From positions 806,001 through 870,000 of the forward strand of contig NZ_UGPW01000001.1 of assembly GCF_900453105.1 (NCBI RefSeq): a stretch of 64,000 bases of DNA, given 5' to 3'. The position numbers and the translations under genes are program-made. Source of the DNA: Moraxella ovis (GTDB lineage: Bacteria; Pseudomonadota; Gammaproteobacteria; Pseudomonadales; Moraxellaceae). Position 1 is the first letter of the stretch. The number at the start of each line of letters is the position of its first letter. A model generated the notes under the pieces. That model was not told the origin of the DNA. It did not search any database and was given only the letters and a program-made list of their open reading frames with translations. Positions 39,464-49,912 of the stretch are shown here, one piece after another.

Positions 39464-39988
39464 ATGTCAAACACCCATCTTGATGTCGATTTACTTAGCC
39501 AAGAAGATCTAGACGCGCTGTCAGAGCGCGGTGTTACTTTGCCACTGAAATACGACCAAATTAAGCATTATCTGCCGCATCGCTATCCGTTCATGCTCAT
39601 TGATCGTGTTACAGCCTGCTCGCCGAATAACTGGATTACAGGTTATAAGAACATTACCATCAATGAAGAGCTGTTCAATGGGCATTTCCCTGACAACCCA
39701 ATCATGCCAGGCGTTCTCATGGTTGAGGCGATGGCACAGATTTCTGGGATTTTGGGCTTTATTAGCGCAGGACAAACTTCTAAAAGTGGTTATCTGTATC
39801 TGTTCGCAGGTGTGGATAAAGTCCGCTTCAAAAGAATGGTCAGCACGGGCGATACATTAGTGATCCGCTCAAAGGCGACCAGAAGCATGCGTGACATTTA
39901 TAAATTTGAATGTACCGCGCATGTTGATGGTGAGCTGGCTTGTAGTGCTGAGATTATGATTGCTCGTCAAAAAGTGGCTGACTTATAA
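39464..39988 (+). CDS. fabZ: 3-hydroxyacyl-ACP dehydratase
   Basis: The 174-residue hot-dog-fold enzyme dehydrates 3-hydroxyacyl-ACP and competes with LpxA for 3-hydroxyacyl chains, which explains their genetic linkage. LPHRYPFMLIDRV and NGHFPDNPIMPGVLMVEAMAQ carry the catalytic His and Glu. About 25 residues at the N-terminus precede the usual start of the fold and are acidic. AGGAAAAA lies before ATG. lpxA follows after 57 bases. Confidence 0.96.
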   Translation: MSNTHLDVDLLSQEDLDALSERGVTLPLKYDQIKHYLPHRYPFMLIDRVTACSPNNWITGYKNITINEELFNGHFPDNPIMPGVLMVEAMAQISGILGFISAGQTSKSGYLYLFAGVDKVRFKRMVSTGDTLVIRSKATRSMRDIYKFECTAHVDGELACSAEIMIARQKVADL

Positions 39989-40045
39989 GTCATTTGGTAT
40001 TACAATAATGACATATAAGAACGTTAATAAAGTTTTGGGATAAGC

Positions 40046-40819
40046 ATGAATATTCACCCAACCGCCATCATTGATGACTCTTCCATCATTGATGACACCG
40101 CTGTGATTGGTGCGTATTGCATCATCGGCAAGAACAGTAAGATTGGCGCGCACAGCGTCCTAAGAAGTCATGTTATCGTTGGTGAGAATACGACGATCGG
40201 TCAGTATAATGAGATTTATCAATTTGCCAGCGTTGGTGAGAATCCTCAAGATCTAAAATACGCAGGCGAAGAAACTTATCTTGAAATAGGCGACCATAAC
40301 CGCATTCGAGAGTCTTGTACACTGCACCGAGGTACTGTACAGGATAATGCATTAACTAAGATCGGCAGTCATAACCTGCTGATGGTTAATACGCATATTG
40401 CCCATGACTGCATGGTCGGCGATCATAACGTACTGGCCAACAATGTGGGTGTGGCAGGGCATAGCCATATTGGCAACTATGTAATCATCGGCGGTCAGTC
40501 TGGCATTCATCAATTTTGCAAGATAGATGATTACAGCATGATTGGCGGTGCCAGCCTTATCCTAAAAGATGTGGCTGCATTCACCATGGTATCGGGCAAT
40601 CCTGCCAAAGTGCACGGCATTAATAAAGAAGGTATGCGCCGCAAAGGTTGGAGTGGCGACACCATCAAAGCGCTTGATGAAGCATATCGCGTGATTTTCC
40701 GTTCTGGGATGATTCGCGATCAAGCGCTGACCGAGCTTGAAAAAATGCTACCTGCAGAGCCTAAGGTTCAGTTATTCATCGATTCATTAAAGAATAGCGG
40801 GCGAGGATTAACGCGTTAG
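40046..40819 (+). CDS. lpxA: UDP-N-acetylglucosamine O-acyltransferase
   Basis: The 257-residue hexapeptide-repeat enzyme performs the first lipid A step. The beta-helix runs from residue 1 to about 185 (IHPTAIIDDSSII...), with the catalytic histidine in VNTHIAHDCMVGDHNV. GNPAKVHGINKEGMRRKGW begins the helical C-terminal domain. It ends the envelope cluster; lpxB and rnhB, which often follow, are missing, and a strong terminator is present instead. Confidence 0.96.
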   Translation: MNIHPTAIIDDSSIIDDTAVIGAYCIIGKNSKIGAHSVLRSHVIVGENTTIGQYNEIYQFASVGENPQDLKYAGEETYLEIGDHNRIRESCTLHRGTVQDNALTKIGSHNLLMVNTHIAHDCMVGDHNVLANNVGVAGHSHIGNYVIIGGQSGIHQFCKIDDYSMIGGASLILKDVAAFTMVSGNPAKVHGINKEGMRRKGWSGDTIKALDEAYRVIFRSGMIRDQALTELEKMLPAEPKVQLFIDSLKNSGRGLTR

Positions 40820-40843
40820 GCTGATTTTAACGCGCCGTCACAC

Positions 40844-40878
40844 ACAAAAACCCATAACTCGACGTTATGGGTTTTTGT
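40844..40878 (+). terminator. Terminator after lpxA
   Basis: A long stem (40844-40858 with 40864-40878, core ACCCATAAC/GTTATGGGT) with a 5-base loop and flanking A- and T-tracts closes the pyrH-lpxA cluster. Confidence 0.88.
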
Positions 40879-41033
40879 ATTTTATTTCTCTTGACTTTTT
40901 TGCGTTAATAAATCAAACTACACTAGCAACATTATGGCAATGTTATGTACAGAAAGCATTGTCTTGTATAGAAGTGGTATCGTTGGGCTGGAATGCTGGC
41001 GATGGAAGATGGATAAAAATTAAGGAGGGGCTT

Positions 41034-42542
41034 ATGTCGGCACAACGCGAGAGTTGGTCAGCACGCTCTGGTTTTATTTTGGCTGCCATTGGTTCGGCAG
41101 TCGGTTTGGGAAATATCTGGCGTTTTCCATATGTGTCTTATGAGAATGGTGGCGGCGCTTTTTTTATTCCCTATTTGGTTGCTTTGCTGACAGCAGGCTT
41201 CCCACTCTTGTTTCTAGACTACGTCACGGGTCAAAAATACCGCGGCGCACCACCAACGGCCTATCGTCGCATGGTGAGATCTGCTGAAGGCGTGGGCTGG
41301 TGGCAGGTGCTTGTATGTACGGTGATCGGCATCTACTATGCAAGCGTACTTAGCTGGGCGGGCCAATATACGCTGTATTCATTCAGTCAGGCGTGGGGCG
41401 AAGACACGGAAGGGTTCTTCTTTAATCATTATCTACAAAATGGTTCTGGCCTGGATTTCACGTTCGTACCAAGTCTGTTCGTTGGTATCTTGATCGTGTG
41501 GGCTGTGGTGCTGTTCATCATGTATGGTGGTATCCGTAAGGGTGTTGAGCTAGCCAATAAGATCTTTATCCCGCTCTTGGTGGTGATGTTCGTGATCATG
41601 GTGATTCAAGCAGTGCGCTTGCCTGGTGCTGTGGAAGGTCTAAATACATTCTTCACACCGAACTGGACAGCCATGGCACACCCGAAAGTATGGCTGGCTG
41701 CTTATGGACACGTATTCTTCTCGATGTCGATCGGTTTTGGTATCATGGTAACCTATTCATCCTACCTAAAGCGCAATGCCAACCTAACAGGTTCTGGCTT
41801 GGTGGTGGGCTTTGCTAACTCATCTTTTGAGATTTTGGCAGGTATTGGTATCTTCTCGGTGCTTGGCTTTATGGCGGTAGCATCAGGCAAGCCAGTAGCA
41901 GAAGTGGTATCGGGCGGTATTGGCCTGGCATTCGTAGCCTTCCCTAAAATCATCTCTAGCATGGGCGAGGCAGGTACGATCATTGGTGTGCTGTTCTTTG
42001 CTTCGCTATTCGTGGCGGGCTTGACGTCGATGGCAAGTATCATCCAAGTGCCAATCTCTGCAATTGAAGATAAATTTGGCTGGTCTCATAAGAAAGCCGT
42101 TACCGTAGTTGGTGGTATCTCTGCATTGATTTCTTTGGCGCTATTCTCAACCAAAACCGCGATCACTTTCGTTGACGTGATTGACCACTTCGCTAATAAC
42201 ATCGGCGTTGTATTTGGTGCAGTGCTGTCCATCATCTGGGTAACATGGCTAAACCGTGGCCTACTTGATAAGCTAATCCGTCATATCAATGGCATCTCAA
42301 GCATCAAAATTGGCAAAGGCTGGGCGTTCATGCTAACCGTCATCACGCCGATTTCATTGATTATCGCACTTCTTTTAAGTGTTAAATCACTACTGACTGA
42401 AGGTTATGGTGGTTATGACTTTGTGACCCAAGCAGTATTTGGCTGGGGTGTCGTGGCTGTGTTTGCCCTTGGTGCACTGCTATTGACAAAAACTAAAGGT
42501 CACAGCTCACATGATGCACAAAAAGGAGATTATCATGAATAG
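41034..42542 (+). CDS. Sodium-dependent amino acid symporter (NSS family, MetP-like)
   Basis: This 502-residue membrane protein has about 12 hydrophobic segments and the NSS signature at its start: SARSGFILAAIGSAVGLGNIWRFPY, with ENGGGAFFIPY next. These residues form the sodium and substrate sites in LeuT-fold symporters. A strong TAAGGAGGGG site supports ATG 41034; the frame upstream is unconserved. The next gene overlaps its 3' end and encodes a MetS-type small subunit, so by analogy with the Corynebacterium MetP-MetS system the pair probably imports methionine, alanine or similar amino acids. Confidence 0.88.
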   Translation: MSAQRESWSARSGFILAAIGSAVGLGNIWRFPYVSYENGGGAFFIPYLVALLTAGFPLLFLDYVTGQKYRGAPPTAYRRMVRSAEGVGWWQVLVCTVIGIYYASVLSWAGQYTLYSFSQAWGEDTEGFFFNHYLQNGSGLDFTFVPSLFVGILIVWAVVLFIMYGGIRKGVELANKIFIPLLVVMFVIMVIQAVRLPGAVEGLNTFFTPNWTAMAHPKVWLAAYGHVFFSMSIGFGIMVTYSSYLKRNANLTGSGLVVGFANSSFEILAGIGIFSVLGFMAVASGKPVAEVVSGGIGLAFVAFPKIISSMGEAGTIIGVLFFASLFVAGLTSMASIIQVPISAIEDKFGWSHKKAVTVVGGISALISLALFSTKTAITFVDVIDHFANNIGVVFGAVLSIIWVTWLNRGLLDKLIRHINGISSIKIGKGWAFMLTVITPISLIIALLLSVKSLLTEGYGGYDFVTQAVFGWGVVAVFALGALLLTKTKGHSSHDAQKGDYHE

Positions 42543-42663
42543 TACAGCATTGATGATTATGATTGTTGCTTTGTCAGCGATTTGGGGTGGGTTGATTCTA
42601 TCGGCCATCCATCTGGTAAAAAATCCTGACATTGATATGGATAAAGTGCCAAACGATCAGTAA
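42535..42663 (+). CDS. MetS-type small subunit of the NSS transporter
   Basis: This 42-residue protein, MNSTALMIMIVALSAIWGG onward, has one N-terminal membrane helix and ends in a short polar tail (NPDIDMDKVPNDQ). The pattern, with W-GG-L--AI in the helix and a tail of this length, is that of the methionine/alanine import NSS small subunit. It overlaps the transporter by 8 bases in another frame and has AAAGGAG at a good distance, so translation is coupled. The sequence is short, but the context makes the call strong. Confidence 0.85.
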   Translation: MNSTALMIMIVALSAIWGGLILSAIHLVKNPDIDMDKVPNDQ

Positions 42664-42671
42664 TTAAAATC

Positions 42672-42707
42672 AAAAAAACACACGTCCAATTGAGCGTGTG
42701 TTTTTTT
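42672..42707. terminator. Bidirectional terminator between the NSS genes and tgt
   Basis: A 13-bp perfect stem (42672-42684 with 42695-42707, core CACACG/CGTGTG) has seven As before and seven Ts after, and a 10-base loop. Confidence 0.9.
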
Positions 42708-42746
42708 ATTGTGGGTGGATTGTAAGATGATAATAAGCTAAATGAT

Positions 42747-43901
<1,155 letters not shown>

Positions 43902-43943
43902 TCAAAACTGGCTATTATAGCATAATTTGACATTGAAATAATG

Positions 43944-45515
43944 CTAGGGTATGCTGCTTTCTCGCTGTTTGATGTCATCAGAGCTAAGCTTGACATCATG
44001 GCGATTCACTCCATCAGATTCGATGATGATCTGCGGGATGAAGCGAACTTGTAGGCTGATGGCTTTACCGTCTTTGAATCTGTGGTTAGCGATGTCTTGA
44101 ATTTGTTGTTCAAGCTGTTTGACCTGCGCCTGTGTTGGCGGTGTGGTACCTTCTAGCACTAAGCGAACGGTTCGAGTGTCCTTATTTTGAGAGAAATTTT
44201 GGGACATGAGATGGTTTGGTTGATTTTGAAGGTTTTCTTCGATCAGTGCGATGCTTTGGCGTTCAAAGTTTTGCTCATTTAAGGTTTGCTTTAGGTTCAT
44301 CGACAGATAGCCGCCAATGAGCACAAGTGCAAGAAGTACTGCGCTGTTTCGTTTTAGGAATAATCCAATTTGACCAAGCTTACTGACATCCTTATCATCA
44401 AGGGTGCGGCGAAATCCTGCAAACCACAGAACAAGCGCGTTGGTGAATTGGATGGCGAGCATGTTGGTAATGGCAAGTATCAGCGCGCCCATGGCAAGCC
44501 TTGCTTCGCCCGCTGATAGGAGGATGCCGCTTGCTGTCAGTGGCGGAACTAGGGCGGTCGCTACCGCAACGCCAACGACTGCCACCGATAGATTAGGGGA
44601 TATCATGGCGTACGCACCTGCCGCGCCACCAGCTAAGGCCACTATTAGATCCATCGTTGTTGGTGCGGTTCGAGATAGAATCTCGGACGTCATCACGTTG
44701 TCAGGGTATAACAGTCCAAGCACCATGCCAACAGCATAAATGACAAACACGCCGCCGAATAACGTCATTAGGGAGGTTTTTAATAATGACAGTCGCGCAT
44801 CAATCGCGGCAAGGGCGGCACTGGTGATGGGCGATAGCATCATGGCGACCAGCATGGCGCCAATCACCACCGCGGGTGAATTGGCAAGAAGCCCATAGCC
44901 TGCGATGATGGCGGATAGACCATTCATGATAAAGAACATCTTGGTTGGTAGGGCGCCAGCCTCGATATTAATGCGTACGCTCTTGTGGTCTACGGTTTTT
45001 TCGCTGTGTTTTTTGGCAAGCATGGTGCGGACGATGTCAACTTGTTTTTGCTTGTCATCGTCGCTTTCGTTCTCGCTATCAGATGTTTTGGTAGAGTCGC
45101 CTTTGTCTTTGGTGTTGTCTGCAACGTTTGAGATTTTGGGTGGTTTATCAGCAGTCTTATTTGTCGTTGTTGCTGATTCTGTGGACTGCTTTTCGCTAAG
45201 TGTCGCTGCTTTATCGCCTTTACTGTCTTTGTCGTCAGTTTTACTCTTTTTCTTAGGTTTGTGTTTAATTTCAAAGAAATTAATCGCGACATAGGCCGAC
45301 ATCAATGGTGTGCCATCTGCATGATAAGGGGTGAAATCCATCTTATCATAGGTGGTATAAGCCTCTTTGGCGTTGGCGTTGTCAGACAGTGCTTTATTGA
45401 CTGATTTGACGATGTCATCAAGCTCATCGTCATCGATGCCTTGTTTTTTGAGCTCTTCAAGCTCGTCTTGACTAAACTCAATCTCATCGTCTTGGGTGTC
45501 TTTGTTGTCGCTCAT
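43944..45515 (-). CDS. DUF389 membrane protein with an acidic N-terminal domain
   Basis: This 523-residue protein begins with about 190 charged residues rich in Asp, Glu, Lys and Ser (repeated DK, KKKSK and DNTKDK runs). About five to six membrane segments follow: MFFIMNGLSAIIAGYGLL, VVIGAMLVAMMLSPITSAALA and AVVGVAVATALVPPLTASGILLS are DUF389/TIGR00341 signatures. A soluble C-terminal domain with QAQVKQLEQQIQDIANHRF completes it. Function is unknown in the family. It sits between queA and tgt on the same strand (46 bases after queA, 63 before tgt), so it may share their transcript, though there is no known link to queuosine. Confidence 0.8.
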   Translation of the reverse strand: MSDNKDTQDDEIEFSQDELEELKKQGIDDDELDDIVKSVNKALSDNANAKEAYTTYDKMDFTPYHADGTPLMSAYVAINFFEIKHKPKKKSKTDDKDSKGDKAATLSEKQSTESATTTNKTADKPPKISNVADNTKDKGDSTKTSDSENESDDDKQKQVDIVRTMLAKKHSEKTVDHKSVRINIEAGALPTKMFFIMNGLSAIIAGYGLLANSPAVVIGAMLVAMMLSPITSAALAAIDARLSLLKTSLMTLFGGVFVIYAVGMVLGLLYPDNVMTSEILSRTAPTTMDLIVALAGGAAGAYAMISPNLSVAVVGVAVATALVPPLTASGILLSAGEARLAMGALILAITNMLAIQFTNALVLWFAGFRRTLDDKDVSKLGQIGLFLKRNSAVLLALVLIGGYLSMNLKQTLNEQNFERQSIALIEENLQNQPNHLMSQNFSQNKDTRTVRLVLEGTTPPTQAQVKQLEQQIQDIANHRFKDGKAISLQVRFIPQIIIESDGVNRHDVKLSSDDIKQRESSIP

Positions 45516-45561
45516 GATGTGTTGTTGTTTTTTTAAATGGGTAATGGTTAAAAAAGAGTTA

Positions 45562-46605
45562 TCAAGACTTATCCAAAATCATCGCATCGCCATAACTAAA
45601 AAAGCGGTATTTCTTATCAATCGCATGAGCATAGGCGTGTTTGATGTTATCCGTGCCTGCAAAGGCGGATACGAGCATCAGAAGCGTGGATTTTGGCAAA
45701 TGAAAATTGGTAATCAGCCTATCCACCACACCAAAATCATAAGGCGGATAAATAAAAATCTGCGTATCGCCAGCGAACTCGGTAAGCTGTCCGTCCACAC
45801 GGTGCAAATGGGCAGTTTCAAGCGTGCGAGTTACGGTCGTCCCCACGGCGATGACTTGTCCGCCTTGTGCCTTGGTGGTGTTGATTTTGTCGGCAGTCAC
45901 CTGTGGCAGGTGGGCGTATTCGGCGTGCATGATGTGGTCAGTCAAATCGTCTGCCTTGACAGGGGCGAACGTACCTGCCCCCACGTGCAAGGTTACAAAG
46001 GCAATCTCTACCCCTTTATCGGTAAGACATGCTAAGGTCTCATCATCAAAATGTAAACTGGCGGTCGGGGCGGCAACGCTTGCCTGCTTGGCAGGGTCGT
46101 GAAATACCGTCTGATAACGGGTGTCATCCGTGTCATCTGCTGTGCGTTCAAAATAAGGCGGAATCGGCATTTGTCCATAACGTTCTAAATCCGCCAAAAT
46201 CGGTGCATCAAATTGCAGGATAAACAAATTTTCCGCCCGTCCGTACATGGTCGCCGTCATGCCTCCGTCTGCCAGACTCACCGTTTGCCCTACCTTTAAC
46301 GCACGGCTAGAGCGTACATGACAATGGGCGATGTGATTGCCGTGGTCGGTAATGCGTTCTATCAGTACTTCCACCGATCCGCCTGTGTCCTTGACCCCAA
46401 ATAGACGGGCTTTCATGACTTTGGTATCGTTAAGGACGAGCAAATCGCCTTTGTTTAATAAATCAGGCAAATCGGTAAAATTCAAGTCGGTAAGCGTGTC
46501 GCCTTGCACGTGCAACAGGCGAGAACTTGACCGTACGGCAAGCGGATAACGGGCGATGAGTTCATCAGGCAAATGGTAGTCAAAGTCAGCGGTAAGAAGT
46601 GGCAT
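45562..46605 (-). CDS. queA: S-adenosylmethionine:tRNA ribosyltransferase-isomerase
   Basis: The 347-residue enzyme builds epoxyqueuosine from preQ1-tRNA using the ribosyl group of SAM. DFDYHLPDELIARYPLAVR at the N-terminus, GDLLVLNDTKVMKARLFG, VGAGTFAPVKADDLTDHIMH and NFHLPKSTLLMLVSAFAG are family signatures. It is divergent from nnrS and heads the minus-strand run that ends with tgt. The usual queA-tgt neighbours are here separated by the DUF389 gene. Confidence 0.96.
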   Translation of the reverse strand: MPLLTADFDYHLPDELIARYPLAVRSSSRLLHVQGDTLTDLNFTDLPDLLNKGDLLVLNDTKVMKARLFGVKDTGGSVEVLIERITDHGNHIAHCHVRSSRALKVGQTVSLADGGMTATMYGRAENLFILQFDAPILADLERYGQMPIPPYFERTADDTDDTRYQTVFHDPAKQASVAAPTASLHFDDETLACLTDKGVEIAFVTLHVGAGTFAPVKADDLTDHIMHAEYAHLPQVTADKINTTKAQGGQVIAVGTTVTRTLETAHLHRVDGQLTEFAGDTQIFIYPPYDFGVVDRLITNFHLPKSTLLMLVSAFAGTDNIKHAYAHAIDKKYRFFSYGDAMILDKS

Positions 46606-46675
46606 GTCTATTCTTCATGATAAAACTGTATATTTTATCAAAAAATCAGTGCACCGCCTACCGCTTTTGGATAAT

Positions 46676-46704
46676 TTGAAAATGCCATATAAAAGGCGTA
46701 TCAT
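46676..46704 (+). promoter_or_regulatory. nnrS promoter with dyad in the spacer
   Basis: TTGAAA (46676-46681) and TATCAT (46699-46704) are 17 bases apart. An ATGCC-N8-GGCGT dyad (46682-46699) occupies the spacer exactly. A repressor bound there would block RNA polymerase. NnrS genes are often controlled by nitric-oxide-responsive regulators such as NsrR, but the match to the NsrR consensus is only partial. Confidence 0.55.
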
Positions 46705-46738
46705 ATAAAAATAAAACTGCAAACATAAGGCGCTCGCC

Positions 46739-47986
46739 ATGCTCATGAATATCCAAAATACCGCCAAACGTCCCACGTCGCCTCACCCGATTTTAAATCT
46801 TGGATTTAGGATTTTCTTTGTGGGGTCGGCGCTATTTGCAGTGGTTGCCATGCTGTTATGGCTTGCGATCTTACAAGGATTTGCGCCATTTAAAGGTGTA
46901 ATAAATCCTTTTTATTGGCATGGTCATGAGATGGTGTTTGGCTATGCTTTGGCGGTGATTGCAGGATTTCTACTGACGGCGGTCAAGACATGGACGAATC
47001 AGCCCATGCCTTATGGTTGGAAGCTTTTTGCGATATTTTTGCCGTGGGCACTGGCGCGTATTATGTGGATGGGCGCGCATGCTGTACCAAGCAATGCCAT
47101 GCTTGTGGTGGCCTTTGTGCTTGATATGCTGTTTTGGGGATTGACTTCGTTTGCTGTGATTAGAGCAGTCTGGGCAGCGCGCCAAAAGCGCCAAATTGGC
47201 ATTGTTGCCAAGCTAACCTTGCTATACATCGCGCAGTTGGCATTTTATGTGGGTGTATTTACCAATCATCTGAGCATGCAGCAGGTATCTCTATATGCGG
47301 CGTTATACTTGGTGATTGGGGTGGTTTTCACCATCGGTCGTCGTGTTTTGCCATTTTTTATTGTTAAGGGCATCAGTGTTAATAACGATGGTAAGCCGAA
47401 CGGCATCAATGTGGAACAAAAAAATTCTGCGCTGCTAGACAGGGCGAATCTCGTGGGACTGTTTGGCTTTATTGTGTTTGATTTATTTGTCGTCATGCCG
47501 AAGGTTGCAGCGATTTTTGCTTTAATTTGCTTCATTGTCAATGCGCTTCGCCTCAAAAACTGGTATCATGCAGGCATCTGGCAAAAACCCTTGTTGTGGT
47601 CACTCGTCATTGCATTTGCAGGTATGACGGTGAGTATGTTGATTTTTGTGGTGTATCCGTTCATTGATAGCAGCATGAATCTGCATGCCTTGGGGCTGCA
47701 TGGACTGGCGCTGTTCGGTGTGGGGCTGATGACGGTTGCCATGATGGCACGAGTGGCGTTGGGGCACACTGGGCGCAACATTCATCAGCCACCCAAGACA
47801 GTGGGCGCGATCTTTGTATTGATGATCGTGTCAGCGCTCTGCCGAGTGCTGCTGCCGATGTTTGGCGGTGATTACATGACTTGGGTGCTGGTGTCGCAAG
47901 TGGCTTGGGTGTTGTCGTTCATGTTGTTCTGTGTGTCTTATGTGGGCATTTTATCTAAGGCGCGCACTGATGGATTGTTTGGTTAA
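46739..47986 (+). CDS. nnrS: NnrS family membrane protein
   Basis: This 415-residue protein has about 12 hydrophobic segments. NPFYWHGHEMVFGYALAVIAGFLLTAVKTWTNQ is the NnrS signature; its histidines probably bind haem and copper. GRRVLPFF and MARVALGHTGR appear later. NnrS proteins protect cells from nitrosative stress during denitrification or host NO exposure. AAGG lies before ATG 46739 (ATG 46745 is an alternative). No denitrification genes are in view. The mrp/apbC gene follows after 20 bases and may be co-transcribed. Confidence 0.9.
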   Translation: MLMNIQNTAKRPTSPHPILNLGFRIFFVGSALFAVVAMLLWLAILQGFAPFKGVINPFYWHGHEMVFGYALAVIAGFLLTAVKTWTNQPMPYGWKLFAIFLPWALARIMWMGAHAVPSNAMLVVAFVLDMLFWGLTSFAVIRAVWAARQKRQIGIVAKLTLLYIAQLAFYVGVFTNHLSMQQVSLYAALYLVIGVVFTIGRRVLPFFIVKGISVNNDGKPNGINVEQKNSALLDRANLVGLFGFIVFDLFVVMPKVAAIFALICFIVNALRLKNWYHAGIWQKPLLWSLVIAFAGMTVSMLIFVVYPFIDSSMNLHALGLHGLALFGVGLMTVAMMARVALGHTGRNIHQPPKTVGAIFVLMIVSALCRVLLPMFGGDYMTWVLVSQVAWVLSFMLFCVSYVGILSKARTDGLFG

Positions 47987-48006
47987 TCATTATAATAAGG
48001 CAAATC

Positions 48007-49158
48007 ATGTTTAATATTTTTAAGAAAAATAAGTTCTCTCAGGCGGATGTGGATGAGAGCATAGCTGAATTTAACCTATACGGACAGCCGCTCAATCATC
48101 ATGTGATAAGCAGCAAAATCGTCGGCGATGTGGTGAATTTATCACTAAAAATCCACAAAGATGCAGATCAAAAGCAGCTCGAAAACGTCTATCACGCGCT
48201 TCGCACACGTCTGCACACGATCGGTGTTGAGGAAGTTAATCTAAATGTCGTACTGTCTGATACTGTGCCAGCCTCTAGAGATGGGGCGGCTCAGACCTAT
48301 ATTCCAACCGAGTCCAAAGAAGCAGAACCTGCCCCCGTCAAGCGTGCACCCACCCAAAGCGACATCGCGCCGCATCCACGCATTCGTCACATCATCGCTG
48401 TGGCATCAGGCAAAGGCGGTGTGGGTAAGTCCACCACGACGGTGAGCATCGCCCTTGCGCTTCAAAGACTTGGTAAAAAAGTTGGCATCTTGGATGCTGA
48501 CATCTATGGACCATCCATTCCTGATATGCTTGGCATGGCAGGGGTAAAACCCAATGTTGAAAATGACCAATTCGTACCAATCGAGGCGGACGGACTTGCC
48601 ATGCTGTCAATTGGTAATCTGATTGAGACGGACAATACACCGATCGCTTGGCGCGGCGTTAAGGCGACAGGCGCGCTGATGCAGATGTACAATCAGACCA
48701 ATTGGCCAAATCTGGATTATCTGATCATCGACATGCCACCTGGCACAGGTGACATTACACTGACTTTGGCGCAGCGCATTCCTGTCACGGGTGCGGTCGT
48801 AGTGACTACACCGCAGCATATTGCGTTACTCGATGCCAAAAAAGGCGTTGAGATGCTCCATAAAGTTAACATTCCCATACTTGGTATTGTTGAGAATATG
48901 GCGCTGCATGTATGTAGCCAGTGCGGGCATGTCGATCATATCTTTGGCGCGGATGGTGGTAAGAATATGGCGACCATGTACGACGTACCACTGTTAGGGC
49001 AGCTGCCCGTTAATGCGCACATCCGTGAGCAGATGGATAATGGCACACCAAAGCTCATCAGTTCTAGCATTGCGCACATCTATGATGACATCGCTAAGAA
49101 CATCGATGAAGGCATTGGCAAATTCGCCAGAAGTCGCAAAGATGGTCGTATATTTTAA
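48007..49158 (+). CDS. apbC: Fe-S cluster carrier ATPase Mrp/ApbC
   Basis: The 383-residue P-loop NTPase carries [4Fe-4S] clusters to target enzymes. A deviant Walker A (ASGKGGVGKSTTTVS) is at about residue 136, DIYGPSIPDMLG follows, Walker B region is LIIDMPPGTGDITLT, and the cluster-binding pair is CSQCG near residue 302. The first 100 residues, a degenerate DUF59-like region, are more variable. AAGG precedes ATG. The 20-base gap to nnrS suggests one transcript. Confidence 0.94.
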   Translation: MFNIFKKNKFSQADVDESIAEFNLYGQPLNHHVISSKIVGDVVNLSLKIHKDADQKQLENVYHALRTRLHTIGVEEVNLNVVLSDTVPASRDGAAQTYIPTESKEAEPAPVKRAPTQSDIAPHPRIRHIIAVASGKGGVGKSTTTVSIALALQRLGKKVGILDADIYGPSIPDMLGMAGVKPNVENDQFVPIEADGLAMLSIGNLIETDNTPIAWRGVKATGALMQMYNQTNWPNLDYLIIDMPPGTGDITLTLAQRIPVTGAVVVTTPQHIALLDAKKGVEMLHKVNIPILGIVENMALHVCSQCGHVDHIFGADGGKNMATMYDVPLLGQLPVNAHIREQMDNGTPKLISSSIAHIYDDIAKNIDEGIGKFARSRKDGRIF

Positions 49159-49170
49159 CTGATGGCTGCA

Positions 49171-49199
49171 TTGAATAACTTAAGCTTATCCATTATAAT
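49171..49199 (+). promoter_or_regulatory. dcd promoter
   Basis: TTGAAT (49171-49176) and TATAAT (49194-49199) are 17 bases apart, about 40 bases before the dcd start. Confidence 0.65.
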
Positions 49200-49237
49200 G
49201 ACGGCAAATTAATGACAAATTCATACTGGGAAATAAT

Positions 49238-49807
49238 ATGTCCATTAAATCCGACCGTTGGATTCGCCAAATGGCAGCTGAGCATGACATGATCTCGCCA
49301 TTTGAGCCGAATCAAGTGCGACACAACGAAAGTGGCGATAAGATCGTAAGCTATGGTACCTCAAGCTATGGCTATGATGTGCGCTGCGCCAATGAATTCA
49401 AAGTATTCACCAATGTACACTCTGCCATTGTCGATCCTAAGAACTTTGATGAGCGCAGTTTCATTGATGTGGTGGGTGATGAATGCATCATTCCACCAAA
49501 CTCATTCGCTTTGGCGCGTACGGTTGAATACTTTAAGATTCCACGTGATGTATTGACCATCTGCTTGGGCAAATCCACCTACGCACGCTGCGGCATTATT
49601 GTTAATGTGACCCCACTTGAGCCTGAATGGGAAGGACATGTGACACTAGAGTTTAGTAATACCACAAACCTACCTGCGCGCATCTATGCAGGCGAGGGTG
49701 TGGCTCAGATGCTATTTTTCCAAAGCGATGAAGTGTGTGAGACTTCCTACAAAGACCGTGGCGGAAAATACCAAGGTCAAACAGGTGTTACTCTACCAAA
49801 GACCTAA
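49238..49807 (+). CDS. dcd: dCTP deaminase
   Basis: The 189-residue enzyme deaminates dCTP to dUTP for thymidylate synthesis. [46 protein letters not shown] (with the catalytic Glu) and [11 protein letters not shown] are typical. The length fits the monofunctional enzyme. In E. coli and Acinetobacter it also neighbours apbC, as here. It has its own promoter. Confidence 0.96.
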   Translation: MSIKSDRWIRQMAAEHDMISPFEPNQVRHNESGDKIVSYGTSSYGYDVRCANEFKVFTNVHSAIVDPKNFDERSFIDVVGDECIIPPNSFALARTVEYFKIPRDVLTICLGKSTYARCGIIVNVTPLEPEWEGHVTLEFSNTTNLPARIYAGEGVAQMLFFQSDEVCETSYKDRGGKYQGQTGVTLPKT

Positions 49808-49912
49808 TGGCAACCTTAAGATTATAATGTTTACATATTTTATATCGTAATTGCCAAAAGATTGTTCTACAATGAGCAATCTTTTTTATTGTGTTTATTT
49901 ATTGGAGAGATT

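Noticed and set aside
40875..41033. N-terminal extension of the NSS transporter
   Set aside because: It starts at a TTG inside the lpxA terminator and lacks the conserved NSS start. ATG 41034 has a very strong ribosome binding site.
40879..41033. Riboswitch (for example SAM type) in the MetP-like transporter leader
   Set aside because: The 155-base leader shows no recognisable conserved stems or terminator.
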